Source: Phialocephala subalpina (Eukaryota; Ascomycota; Leotiomycetes; Helotiales; Mollisiaceae). From it: DNA of 41,433 nt. Shown in pieces: positions 11,356 through 21,226 of the stretch. Below the pieces are notes generated by a model. The model ran no database searches, was not told the origin of the DNA, and saw nothing but the letters and a program-made list of their open reading frames with translations. Each line of letters starts with the position of its first letter. The stretch's first letter is position 1. Location of the stretch: positions 723,848-765,280 of the forward strand of contig FJOG01000026.1 in NCBI GenBank assembly GCA_900073065.1, written 5' to 3'. The position numbers and the translations under genes were made by a program.

Positions 11356-12363
11356 TCACGAAGACGAGACAACGCTCTTGACTTCAGCCTCCATGAACCT
11401 GACTCTTCTCGCAGTCTCGGCTTCGTCACGGGTAGCTTGGTCCATCCCACTCCCTCGTCTTCTTTCGCTCCTAGCTTTTCGTGCCTCTCTCGCCTCTCTG
11501 TTCCTATATTCCGCCATCTGCTGTCTTCTCTTCTGTGTTCTGGCATATGCTTCTGCCGGCGTGGGCTTGAAACCGATACCATTGATTCCTTCTCCGTCGT
11601 CATCCGGGTCATTCGGATCATGGCCCGTAATCTCATCATCATGCCAGGTCAAAGCCGCTCGATCCGGATCCACAATCCTAGCAGTGTCATCGCCCTCCAT
11701 AGTAACATCCGCACCCCCAAACAGCGGCGGTGTGCCAGCCCTCTTCTTCGGTGGTGCCCTTGATTTCGAGTCTGCCAACCGATTGATGCTCGGATATGCC
11801 CTCTGCAGCCCAGTAGGCTTCAACTTATCCACCTTGCTGCCCTTGAAGATCATAGGATCAACCTCATTGCTCAACACCACACCCTTGGCCTTCTCCCCAA
11901 TAATCGGATCAATTGTCCGCTCCGGCCCAATAAATATTGAGAATTTCTGCTCCCTCTCCCTCGCCTTACTAAACTCCGGTGTCTCAGGAACCTCAATCCC
12001 AAAATCCTTCCTCTGCTTCAGAACCTTGACTCGTTTCCTTACAACCTCTTCTTCCCGATATGGATCCTCGTCCTCCCATTCGTCTCGTGGTATAAGTGAT
12101 TGCTTCTTTGGCGCGTCAAGCTCGAATCTTCCCACAGCTCCCCCATCTTCTAATTGAAGTCCTTGGAAATTGTATGCGACTTTTGTTCGCGGGCTGCCTT
12201 GTCCTTCACTCTCCTCCGTCCTGACTACGCCCGGTATGTTTGTGTTGAGACGCATCTCTGGAGGTGGGGATGAGGTCGGTGGTGTAGGTGGGATCGTGGA
12301 TATTGCTGGGAGGCCACGTTTCCGCTTGGGAGAATTGAAGTGGGAGAGGTTTATTGAATCCAT
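11356..12363 (-). CDS. Conserved fungal protein of unknown function
   Basis: Single exon of 335 residues from the ATG at 12363 (MDSINLSHFNSPKRKRGL). The frame is open to 12471, but those extra residues are low-complexity and the MDSI start is more natural. The protein is hydrophilic with no signal peptide or TM segment. The N-terminus has a basic KRKR cluster that could act as a nuclear signal, then a Pro/Ser/Thr-rich stretch. The most conserved-looking part is TWHDDEITGHDPNDPDDDGE followed by GINGIGFKPTPAEAYARTQ, and then a strongly basic, probably helical tail rich in Arg and Ala (about residues 280-320). I cannot assign a domain. The 3' end lies about 220 bp from COX20, convergent with it. 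Confidence 0.75.
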   Translation of the reverse strand: MDSINLSHFNSPKRKRGLPAISTIPPTPPTSSPPPEMRLNTNIPGVVRTEESEGQGSPRTKVAYNFQGLQLEDGGAVGRFELDAPKKQSLIPRDEWEDEDPYREEEVVRKRVKVLKQRKDFGIEVPETPEFSKAREREQKFSIFIGPERTIDPIIGEKAKGVVLSNEVDPMIFKGSKVDKLKPTGLQRAYPSINRLADSKSRAPPKKRAGTPPLFGGADVTMEGDDTARIVDPDRAALTWHDDEITGHDPNDPDDDGEGINGIGFKPTPAEAYARTQKRRQQMAEYRNREAREARKARSERRRGSGMDQATRDEAETARRVRFMEAEVKSVVSSS

Positions 12364-13360
12364 TGTCGGCGGTCTTATCATGGAGCTGTTGAACAAGGCG
12401 GGCTGAGTGTGAGTGCGGTGACGTTGAAAGACGGGAGGTTGGCAGGGGACGGGATGAGGCGAGGGCGGCAACAGGTTTGGTTATTGGCGAAGCCGGGAAG
12501 CTTGGGAAGGGAAGTTGTGGCTGCTATACGAAGGTGAAGTAGAGATATCTATCGTCAAAACGGTGAATATTGGGAGCTTCGATATCCGTTCTGTGGTGGG
12601 GTACTGGCCAATCATCTTCGAAGCTCTCAGCCCTGCTTAGTCGGGCCGCTAGCGGCTCTGCACGTGACTGGTCCTCAACCCCTCGCGTTCTTTTCACTTT
12701 CGTCTTCCCTTCTTCCTCACTTTTCGCCTCACACATATGTTCTCTCGAACGTCTCGACGTGTATCTTATGTACTCAACTCCATTCCAGGCGCGAGACCAG
12801 GTGACTGATGAGAATACGGACTCTGCAGGCACCACTAGACCAGCGCAGGCAACGATGCTATTTGCGGCCATGTCGCCGTGTCCCGATCCTCCTAATGCCA
12901 TTGTCAAACAAGGAAAGACTTGTTTGCATTTTATCGTTTGACCTTTGGCTTATGAACTTCCAACGAAGCACAATATGACTGTATCTCAGATAATTGCAAG
13001 GCAAGCGCCTCGGCCCAGTCATAGTACGAGTCGCTTTCAACGCGTTTCCCTGACATCTAATATTGCGTTCGTTCTCTTGTGTCCTCACGTACTCTCTACA
13101 CCTCACCCTAAGCACTGATTTCCGGATCTGGCAAAAAAAAGATTCGAATTCGCAAACAAGAAATCCAGCATCAACACGACGTTTTCAGCCTGCCAACAAA
13201 GAATTGGTCTTGTGAAGAGATCCTGATGATGGGACTCACAATACCGCAGCTGGATGCGTCGAAGTCAAGTCTTTGTCAGATGCTTTATATATCAATATGG
13301 AGGTACAAGTGCTACCGAAACGTTGCACATCTGCACAATTGTATCGAAACCACAATCATC
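12364..13360. other. Intergenic region, shared upstream of two divergent genes
   Basis: About 1 kb between the divergent starts at 12363 (-) and 13361 (+). Two antisense open frames of about 125 codons (12524-12907 on - and 12570-12941 on +) overlap each other almost completely and look like chance: low-complexity Arg/Ser composition and no recognisable motif. A short A-run sits near 13133. Otherwise I see promoter-like DNA only. Confidence 0.4.
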
Positions 13361-14719
13361 ATGAGTGCTCGCATTTTCAGTTACGAGGATGCGAATCCCG
13401 TGACCTTCCACATCCAACCATACTTGCCAGCTGAAGCTGAATCTGAACGCGCCGATGCACTTGCAGAGGCAGCGGAGGCAGCGAAGCAGGCCTCAGCCTA
13501 GCAACTAATCGCCAATAAAAAGGCGCGCGAAGCGGCAGAGAAGGCGGCAGCAGAGGGAGGACCTACCAATTACCTTCCAAGCGGTCTTCTAGCAGAAGAA
13601 TGTTCCATTTATGACACACTCCACGGAGTACTACAACAGCGTACCAACGTCGGGGAGAAAGCACCAAAGCTAGTCGTCATCACTGATCTTGCCAAAGATT
13701 ACGATGACCTCGCAGCAATGGTTGTTTTGAAAGAACTCCATCGCTTAGGCCTCGTCGAACTTCGAGGATTCGTTGCAAACTTAATGCCAGCTCACAGACG
13801 AGCTCTTTTCGGACGAGGAGCTCTTGACAGCCTCGGGCTTCAATACGTTCCAATTGCCATCGGTCTTCGAGCATCCCCAAATGATCACAAAGAACTTCCC
13901 TATGAGTTCGGGTGCTCTTTCATGCCACCGGAGGAAAATAAGGATTCCCTTGAGAACGGCAACGTCCTTCTTCGTCGACTCTGCGATGCCGCCAAGGAGG
14001 AGAACGAGAAACTCACCTTTGTTCTCCTCTCATCTCTTTCCGACATCTTTCACTTCTCAGAAGAGTACCAAGACTTGCAGGATGTTGTCTCAAAGGTATT
14101 CCTTCAAGGCGGCTACACTGTGAATCCCTTGCTCAAGCCAGACTTCGCGGCCGCAAACAACAAATTCGATCCAGACGCCGCGAACGGATTTCACAAGTTC
14201 ATGTACACACACAACATCCCATCGGCTGTTTACACCAAAATTGCCACAATCAATACGCCAACGCTGGCTAAGTTGTTCGATGACCTGGGAGCTACAGGTC
14301 ATCCCTGCGGTCAGCACTTATCCAAGGTTCGACTCATCCAAGATGAGGTCTTTTACGACGGGGCCTGCTCACCGAACCCCCCGTTCTTCGATCAGCGAAA
14401 ATTCCTTCACATCAAGACAACTTGGTTTGATACACACGCAGAGACCGACCCTCTCCCTGAAAAGGGTGACTTCGAAGCAATCCGTCCATATCTCACCAAA
14501 GTCGTAGTCTACGACGCACTTCCCACGCTTGCTTCAGCCGGAGCAGATGTTTTGCAAGCATTGGGTATCAAGGCCCCTTCTAATGATCTTCATGAGATCA
14601 TAGGGGTTGCGAAGACGGATAGTGCACCGGAGGTTGCGGGCTTGGATGGGGTGAAGATGGCGAAGGCGCTGGGGGCGTTGATGAAGGGGAGTTTGTTGGC
14701 GAGTGTGCAAGGACTTTAA
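13361..14719 (+). CDS. Nucleoside-hydrolase-like (IUNH superfamily) protein with in-frame TAG
   Basis: One reading frame runs from ATG 13361 (MSARIFSYEDANPVTFHIQP) to TAA 14717-14719 and is broken only by TAG at codon 47 (13499-13501). Codons 48-452 are open and look functional. The Asp-rich motif TDLAKDYDDLAA (residues 108-119) corresponds to the calcium- and ribose-binding N-terminal motif of inosine/uridine-preferring nucleoside hydrolases, although the first Asp spacing differs from the bacterial DTDPGIDD form. Later conserved-looking segments are LQGGYTVN, AAANNKFDPDAANGF, YTKIATINTPTL and KTTWFDTHAE. Enzymatic activity in this fungal subgroup is uncertain. CAG-to-TAG at CpA would explain the stop, making this a fresh pseudogene; translation from the next Met (13718) would lose the metal site. 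A suppressing intron would need the poor donor GTGACC at 13399. Confidence 0.75.
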
Positions 14720-15419
14720 AAAGGCGGAGTTTCGGGTGTTTATTTGAATTTGTAAAATTATTTTCTAAGATTGCGTGGCGGAGTTAATGTATGCGATTTA
14801 TTTGTTACGCGATACTTGATTTTGTTGCTTGCTGCGTTCTCGAATTTGGTTCCACGCCCTGGGGCAGGAGTTCGGGCCCCGCTTCGAGACCGCCATCACC
14901 GCACGATACTTGGTACTCCTCGCTTTCAGGCCTGATTGCCGCACATTCCTTGATCACCATTCGGAATTTCAGTCTATTGTGCTAAGTACAGACATTCAGA
15001 ACGCCTTTCCACTCTTGACGAACAGAAAAGTCAAGTTCCGCGGGACAAAAGAAACACGTTCAGTGGAATCAAGTGATCATCCTATCTAAGCTCATTTGAA
15101 CGCTTCTTAAATTTCTTAACTTCATCTTACCCGAGGTTTAATACGTGATGTACTCTTTCCCTCAATTGGGGACGAATAGATTTTTGGGGTCCACGTCTTT
15201 GCAGTCTCCACTCGATGGCATTGTGAAAGTGTCAATTGCTTTGTAATACGCGTACCTATATATGTAGGTGCCAGCCAGCGATGGAATGGTCGAATCCCTT
15301 GATTTCGAATTAGCATCCTCCATTTCCCGCGATTTAAGCTTGCTTCCAGAACTTACGTGGGGGTGCAAATCAAAGCACCAGTCTGCTTCATGATATAGTT
15401 GTTGGTAGTATTGGCAGTT
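14720..15419. other. Intergenic or decayed stretch, no gene recognised
   Basis: Begins with the 3' UTR of the nucleoside-hydrolase-like gene. Small open frames on both strands (14791-15422) give no recognisable protein. The right end adjoins the decayed metalloprotease-like locus. Confidence 0.35.
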
Positions 15420-15994
15420 CAACCCTGAATCTGATAATACAGACCACCTGTCTGAAAAGAACCCCCATACTTAGCCGTCTAAGTATCAGTCTGGCAACAA
15501 TCTAGAATAGCCATGGAAGGGTTTGTGCAAGAAGCAATTTTCTCACCGGAGGTGCTCCCCTGCGTGAATGGCATTGAGCCAATGCCAAACCGGTCGTAGA
15601 AGACAACATTAAGCCAGAAGCCATTCTTCACGATGCGGTCCGTGGAGCTGACACTGTTGTCGAACTGCATGGCCTTGTTGTTGCCGGCAGGAGTCTTGCC
15701 GTTGCCATAGCTGATGGGCGGCACGATTTGAAAATCCCATTTAAAGTTGTCTTGACAGAATGCGTTGATGTTGCCGATGGCGTCGCTGCGAGTCAATGGC
15801 TGTTGGAAAGGGTCAGGACCGGATCTATCGGTGCAGAATGCTATGCCTGTTGACTGATACTAAGTCGGTGAAGGTAGGGGAGACGCTTGGTGTTATAGTC
15901 TCGGTGCTACTGTTGTACATGTCAGGGTCGTCGTCTAGTGAAGCTATCAAGTGATTAGAAACATGCAACTGTGCAACCTGGGGCAGGAAACCTA
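15420..15994 (-). pseudogene. C-terminal remnant of a secreted protein, probably the tail of the split metalloprotease-like gene
   Basis: Read on the minus strand, 15833-15479 encodes FCTDRSGPDPFQQPLTRSD, then DAIGNINAFCQDNFKWDFQI, YGNGKTPAGNNKAMQFD, GFWLNVVFYDRFGIGSMPF and DCCQTDT, a Cys-bearing extracellular-type fold. A TAG at 15479-15481 interrupts it. The same frame then continues TAKYGGSFQTGGLYYQIQG to a TGA near 15419, a natural end, since CxTxTxTAKYGG endings are common in fungal secreted proteins. Upstream, DDPDMYNSSTETITPSVSPT is in another frame and joins after a shift. Strand and order match the metalloprotease remnant at 16465-17616, so I infer one gene split by the element between them. 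A chitinase-type C-terminal domain is an alternative parent. Confidence 0.5.
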
Positions 15995-16461
15995 TAGTAC
16001 CCGATTACTTCTATTTAGCGAAAACTTTTTACCACAAAAATCGTATAAATCACTTGCTGAAATACTTTAAATACTAACAAATTCTAATAAGCTTATTATT
16101 TTTAAGCTTTTTATTCGATATTTATAATATATTTTATTATTTCGAATAATATTTATAAGTTATAATTATTATAAAATATTAAAGTAAAATATAAAATATA
16201 ATTAAATATTCGATTTTAAATAAAAAGATTTTAACGAATTCCAAAAAAAAATTTGAATTATAATTTATTTATATAATTATTTTAATAATAAATTTAAAAG
16301 TAAAGAAATAAAAAGCAAAAGTGTATAATAATTAAATAATATATCAAATCTTAAGGAATTCCAAATATTATAATTACTTTGTTTTATTACTATAATTTAA
16401 TGAGTTTTGGTCATTTTTGGTGGGGATTTGCGACTCGCTAAATAGTAGTGAGCTGGGACTA
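15995..16461. mobile_element. 467-bp AT-rich element with terminal inverted repeats and TA duplication (Tc1/mariner-type or MITE)
   Basis: The two ends are imperfect inverted repeats. The left end reads TAGTACCCGATTACTTCTAT and on through TTAGCGA; the reverse complement of the right end reads TAGTCCCAGCTCACTACTAT and on through TTAGCGA. CTATTTAGCGA is identical in both, and weaker similarity continues inward to ACCACAAAAA / CCCACCAAAAA. TA dinucleotides flank both ends (15993-15994 and 16462-16463), the target duplication of Tc1/mariner elements. The interior is almost pure AT with no ORF, so this is either a MITE or a RIP-destroyed copy. It lies between two same-strand pieces of what looks like one gene. 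Confidence 0.65.
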
Positions 16462-16464
16462 TAC

Positions 16465-17616
16465 CTAACATATCGAACAGACTGAGGCGATCTGGTACTG
16501 GCTTAACCATACGTCTGGGGATTGTTTGTATCGGGGATCCTCTGGCTCATACGGCGCCTGGCGCGATAATATCTCCTGGAAGTATACAGACAAGGCAAAC
16601 ATGGCGTAGTTATCCGCACTTATGGCGGTTCCAAATTCTCCATTATATCCGCCATCCTTATCGTGCCCTGGGGTGGATGCCCCGTAGCAGTTTGCCAATG
16701 CTGCTGATGCGTCTGGCCTATGGCTTTGGTTAATTTCACGGGATATATGTTCCCTTTAATGACTACGTCTTTGACCACAGGAATCTGATCAGCATGGTCT
16801 GATAGTGAGTTGAAGAGGGGTGAAAGGTCAGAACAGCTCTCAGAATTTGCCATAAGAGACAGGTGAACTTGCTAGGTTGACTTGGATTGGACACCAAGTT
16901 ATGGTGCGTGAACTCGTGCAACCAGGTTTGCGCTCTTAAGCTATTGTAGAGAAAGTCATGTTGATTTCTCCTTGCCACCGCTGTCTTCAATGATTTGACT
17001 GATATTCGCCAAGCTAGTTCGGTTGACCCATGTTCTCTCGCAGATGGTGGTGTAATATCTCGCCTGGTAAAGAGTCAGCACTTGTCATGTACCAGGTATG
17101 AGGACATAATTTACCCCAAGCCAATTCCATCTGTTTAATCTGTAGCTAAGATCACAGGAAGAGCTACTATCACAGTAACTACCATCCCAAACTTCGTTGA
17201 CACCTAGCTCATCAATGTACTGACTCTTGTGCCAGTTGACAAGGTTATTAAAAGTACCTATCTTTTACAATCAGTATGATCTTCATACTCTTTGCTCAAA
17301 TATTGGCTGGCTGGTGTACTCATGATTCGGTTATAGTTCTTGTTCGAGTCCTTCCCGAACCATAGGTCGGCCGTGGATTGTACTGGGCATTCGGTTTCCA
17401 GAGCCTAGCAAATTTTGCTAGTTGGTAGTAGCTATCCCATGCTTCGACTTCCAAAGCTCATTAGCCTTTATCTTGACAGTTTTTCTGCCATTTCCGAAAG
17501 AGTATACCGATGTCGTCGCGCTTAGAGAGCTGGGGCGCATCAACGAGTACGCTAGGCAAAGCAGAATCTTCAGCAAGGAGATAGAAATAAACAAGCGATG
17601 AAGTTTTGAGAAGCAT
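16465..17616 (-). pseudogene. Decayed secreted metalloprotease-like gene, N-terminal part
   Basis: From 17616 the minus strand reads MLLKTSSLVYFYLLAEDSAL, a signal-peptide-like start, followed by LSKRDD, a possible Kex2 site. Coding then scatters across frames with stops between: ALETECPVQSTADLWFGKDS near 17400; YYTTICERTWVNRTSLANIS near 17040; QTWLHEFTHHNL near 16910; and ANCYGASTPGHDKDGGYNG with ISADNYAMFALSVYFQEIL near 16690-16550. HEFTH fits a zincin HExxH site, and the later NYAMFALSVYF resembles the conserved Tyr-Ala helix of M35-like secreted peptidases. Some breaks may be introns, but TGA and TAG codons fall within conserved stretches. It ends at the flank of the terminal-repeat element. 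Confidence 0.5.
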
Positions 17617-18461
17617 ATTGAGTAGTTGATGTGTAGGCACAGTCTGACTCGGCGCGTGTGACGGCAATGTACTTCATTTAAGAAATGAACAAAAAGAGCA
17701 TTGTATAGAATACTACACTCTACAAAAAGAGCTCGCTGATAGAATAGCAGGCTTATAATAGATACCATCTACTCTAAGATTTGAGTAGCCCAGGGCATCG
17801 TCTATTTTGATTTCAGCAACAAACAGGCTCAAAATAGACTGCTCGTCTACCTTCTCCGCGATGCAGCTCCCAACTCCAACACCGAGACCAAAGCCAACTC
17901 TCAACTGCTATTGATGCCAAATTTGTAGGTTACAGTGAAGATAGTTTTGTCGAGATTTTGGTGTTGGAGGTCCGTGGCACTATGAAAGGGGCAGATCTAG
18001 CTAAGCGAGGTGCCGTAATTGGTTACCTGATTCGTTGTCCCAACACACCTTCTACAAATCTGCTGTTCGTCCTCCATCCCTCATCATCCTCATCAACCAA
18101 TGTCTAGTGCAATAATGTTGGCATTACCAATTATTGACGCACTATCGAACCTATGATTACAACATCTCGTGTTTCCCGCGCTCCTTTGACCGTTTCCTGT
18201 TTCGTGATTGAAAACATCAGGCCGCTTACACCTGGCCGCGACCGCTCCTTCCGCAGCCTTCCAACCAGCCAACGTATTCAGCCAACTTGCAAAGTTTGGA
18301 GCTCTATAATCAGAATAAGCCACTTCAACATCATCTCATCAACGATCCATCGAAGTCAGGTAACAAGAGGCCGCTCACTTGCTTGCCGAAGCCTTCCAAG
18401 ATATTGCTTCTCCGAAAGGTACTGTCATTCTGTTTATCTTGCTTCGTTCTAGAAGTTTGGA
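17617..18461. other. Intergenic, no gene recognised
   Basis: Lies between the minus-strand metalloprotease remnant and the plus-strand Hsp70-like remnant, so it would hold both upstream regions. Short open frames on both strands (17713-17904, 18093-18490) have no recognisable motif and overlap antisense. Confidence 0.35.
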
Positions 18462-19500
18462 ATGCTCGCAATGCATATTCGTTTCGTTAAAATTATTTGG
18501 CTCCTGGTGTCCACAGTTTGGCCAATGTCAAGTATCCATTCTTGTTGGGCAAAGAATGCTTCTCAAGAACCCGTTGTGGGGTTCGATATTGGCTTGACCC
18601 ATGGGTTTGCTCCCCCGATGTCCTCAAGATCGTCTGTCCCCTGACTATGAGAAACAGTGCAGTATCGGTGGTCTTCCCAGATGGACCTTTCTCGACCTCG
18701 CTCGTGTTGAAGCTGCGTCGGCTTATCAGTCTAGAGTTATGCAGAGACTCCGAGATGAGGGCCGCGTTCAAGTAGACCAGAATTCTCAGGAAGATCAAAT
18801 CCCACCCTCTATCGGCGATGACAGATCAGAAGAAAGTCATTGGCAGCGACCCCGTCAATCCATACAGGTTCTATTAGGCATCGAACAGCACGGGTTTCCT
18901 TCGAAGGCTCCCTCGTTCACTTTCAACACACTCCCTCTCGCTCAGTCAGACCTGGAGTCTTTGGTCTCGGAAATGAAACAAAGAACAGAGGGATACCTTG
19001 AAAGGCCCATCACACATCTCACCCTAACGACACCCGACTACTTCACCGAGAGAGACAAATCGGATCTTAAACTCGCGCTTGACAAAGCATCACTTCACAT
19101 CTCTTCATGCGAAGACATCCAAGACTCCTCGGCGGCAGCAGCGATAGTAACTCGATTCTTCCAATTCCCCGAAAGCCGAGACGACAGTATAACACCTTCA
19201 GAGTGCATCCCTGGCCCTTTCGGCGTCGAAGAAGTTGTTGTCGTTGACTACACGAACGATACGTTTGCACTCTCAATCTTCAAATTGTACACAGGCAAGG
19301 AGACTTGGTTTCAGGGAGGTTATGGACCGAGTAGTAAGGAAACTTTCTTGGCATTCAAGAACGTTTCTAGTTCTATCTCGAATGTCGGATCCGGCGACGA
19401 GGAAAAGAATTTCTGGGAGTGTGTGAAAAGTGGAATCAGGGAGCTCGCAGTTCGTCGTACACAGATACACGATCGTACCCTCCGACTCGTCCTCCAAGGA
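18462..19500 (+). pseudogene. Divergent Hsp70-like (actin-fold ATPase) protein, frameshifted
   Basis: The start at 18462 gives a hydrophobic leader (VKIIWLLVSTVWPMSSIHS) followed by PVVGFDIGLTHG, which matches the phosphate-1 loop of Hsp70/actin ATPases (GIDLGTT). That frame stops at 18642. A second frame, open from 18601 to 19728, carries the rest: THLTLTTPDYFTERDKSDL then LALDKASL and SSAAAAIVTRFF correspond to the Hsp70 segment VxVPAYFxxxQR...EPTAAAIAY. EEVVVVDYTNDTFALSIF matches the phosphate-2 loop LVFDLGGGTFDVSLL, but with the glycines lost. After RLVLQG near 19499 the natural continuation appears to jump frame again. Two frame breaks suggest a pseudogene; an unusual intron near 18600-18660 could rescue the first. 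The leader would place the product in the secretory pathway. Degenerate phosphate loops imply weak or no ATPase activity even if expressed. Confidence 0.5.
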
Positions 19501-19600
19501 CCCCTTCCTCTTCGATCAAAGATGCTTTCAATACTCAACACTCCAATCAGCACTCGGTGCCCTCATTCCCAACTGAACACGGCTACTGGGTATCCGCATG

Positions 19601-19943
19601 ATTCTCACTCATCAAGAACTGCGCGCAAAATGGGACTATCGACGCCGTCAAGAGAAGATAGTCACTTGCGTCTTGTGGGATCAAGAAGGGGAATGGAGGG
19701 CTCAAAGACTACGAAAATGATTTACTGAGGGCTATACGTGATACGAATGAAGGCTGGCTAGATGTCAAGGAAGGTTTTATGACGAGTCGGGGAGCGGCGT
19801 TGATGGGGTTGCACTTCTTAGATCTGTCCTGCGAGGGAAGAAGAGTGGCATTGGAGAGGTCGTGGCATTGGATTAATCATAGGTTGAGCACCCTATGGTA
19901 CCCAGAGGAGCGCGAGTCTTGGATGGACTTTGGTGGGGTGTAA
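19601..19943 (+). pseudogene. Unassigned coding remnant after the Hsp70-like gene
   Basis: One frame (19601-19720) reads ELRAKWDYRRRQEKIVTCVL then WDQEGEWRAQRLRK and stops at TGA. A second frame takes over and runs to TAA 19941-19943 with GLKDYENDLLRAIRDTNEGW, LDVKEGFMTSRGAALMGLHF and ERSWHWINHRL. Both have the composition of genuine protein, and the switch suggests an indel near 19690-19710. I do not recognise the family, nor whether it belongs to the Hsp70-like gene or to a separate one. Confidence 0.4.
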
Positions 19944-20282
19944 CTAGTGGCCGTGAAAGCTATGCCTGGCGTGAGACGGACTTGCAGCTTATATGGGGCA
20001 GGATCGAGGGAGTTCGCAAGCAGATCTAGTAAAGTCTAATCGTTTGATAAGTCGATCCCAATTCACATCTACCTCAGAAGTACCAAGTGGTATTACAATA
20101 ATCACAGCTCCTGTTCTCGCACTCCATCCGTTGTCTCTCCCGAACGCCTTCAACCCCAACGCTGAGAAGTGAATACAAACAATCATCATATGTTCAACGC
20201 AGCAACGCATCTGACCTTCATACAACGCTCACTCATGTCAATCCTAACTCCTCACTGCCCACTTCACGTCCCAACAAACACA
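19944..20282. other. Intergenic between convergent units
   Basis: About 340 bp of 3' flanking DNA between the remnant ending at 19943 (+) and the surface protein ending at 20283 (-). Only short chance frames are present. Confidence 0.4.
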
Positions 20283-21226
20283 TTACTGATATCGATTCAC
20301 CGGCAGCTCAGCAACAACCATCTTAGCCGGCATCTCAGTCGGACCACCATCAACAATAGGACCGCTCTTATAATCCTTCGATGGGTATGCATTTCCAGAC
20401 CCCACAGCTTCCGGTCCTTGTTTTTGTCTGCGCACGAAGAAAAAGAAGTACGAAAGTCCAGCCAACGCCAGCGCCCCAATCGCAACACCAGCACCGATAC
20501 CAACCTTCGCACCAGCACTCAGGCCTGAAGACGGAGCTGCAGGCGGCGAAGTGGATGTACTTGAAGTTGCCGTTGAAGCCGCAGGCGTGAGGGCCGACGT
20601 ATTGATGATACTCGAAGCGGGTAAGTTGTTGGTACTGGAGCTTGTGCCGGCAGCAGTTGATCGTGCTGAAGTGGTTGTGATGATGGAGGAAGAGACGGTA
20701 GAAGCTCCAGCTGCTCTAAGAACGAGAAATCCGGGACTGGAGAGATCGCCACTGTTTGGATTGAAGACTGGCGAGGTGACTTTGAATCGGAGAACGTATT
20801 TGGCGCTGATAGTTAGGTTTGAGTCGGGGATTGCAATGGTCCAAGCGAAGTTTCCGGGTGAGGTGAGGTTGACTCCAACTGTCTCCGATGTCAGCATCCT
20901 AGCCCGACTATAGTGAGACATTGTCGGAGGCGAGTTGGAGACATACTTGTTACTCGTTGACTGAATGGATTCAAGTTGAAGTCAAAAGCAGCTACCCAGA
21001 GATCAACTAGGTTTTTCGTAGTATCGACATATTGCGTTGAGGCGTATGAGTTCCAGGACAAAGGCAATGTCTGTCCTGCCGTGAATGTCTGCGATAGGTC
21101 AGAGAGATTGCCGTCTGGAACGTTCCAAATGATTTGTTGAATTGTCTTCTGGGAAGATATCAGAGAGAAAAGAAGGACGAGGAAAACCCAGCTAATAAAC
21201 TGGGACGATGGGTTGTGGCAGAACAT
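20283..21226 (-). CDS. Single-pass surface protein with signal peptide, Ser/Thr stalk and one TM helix
   Basis: Proposed exons 21226-20954 and 20882-20283 give 290 residues. The 71-nt intron (GTAACA...CGGAG) keeps frame and joins NPFSQR to TVGVNLTSPGNF; the acceptor is a best guess, since a CTATAG acceptor 25 nt earlier would need a different donor. Order: signal peptide (residues 5-26, FISWVFLVLLFSLIS), an extracellular beta-rich domain (IIWNVPDGNLSDL to SPGFLVLRAAG), a Ser/Thr/Ala-rich stalk, a TM helix (about 214-237, KVGIGAGVAIGALALAGLSY then FFFF) and a short basic-start cytoplasmic tail. This layout is common among fungal wall-associated sensors and uncharacterised surface proteins. No catalytic motif is visible. 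The gene seems intact and lies amid decayed neighbours. Confidence 0.75.

Noticed and set aside
12524..12941. Overlapping antisense open frames of about 125 codons
   Set aside because: No motif, low-complexity composition and mutual overlap; they lie in the shared upstream region of two genes.
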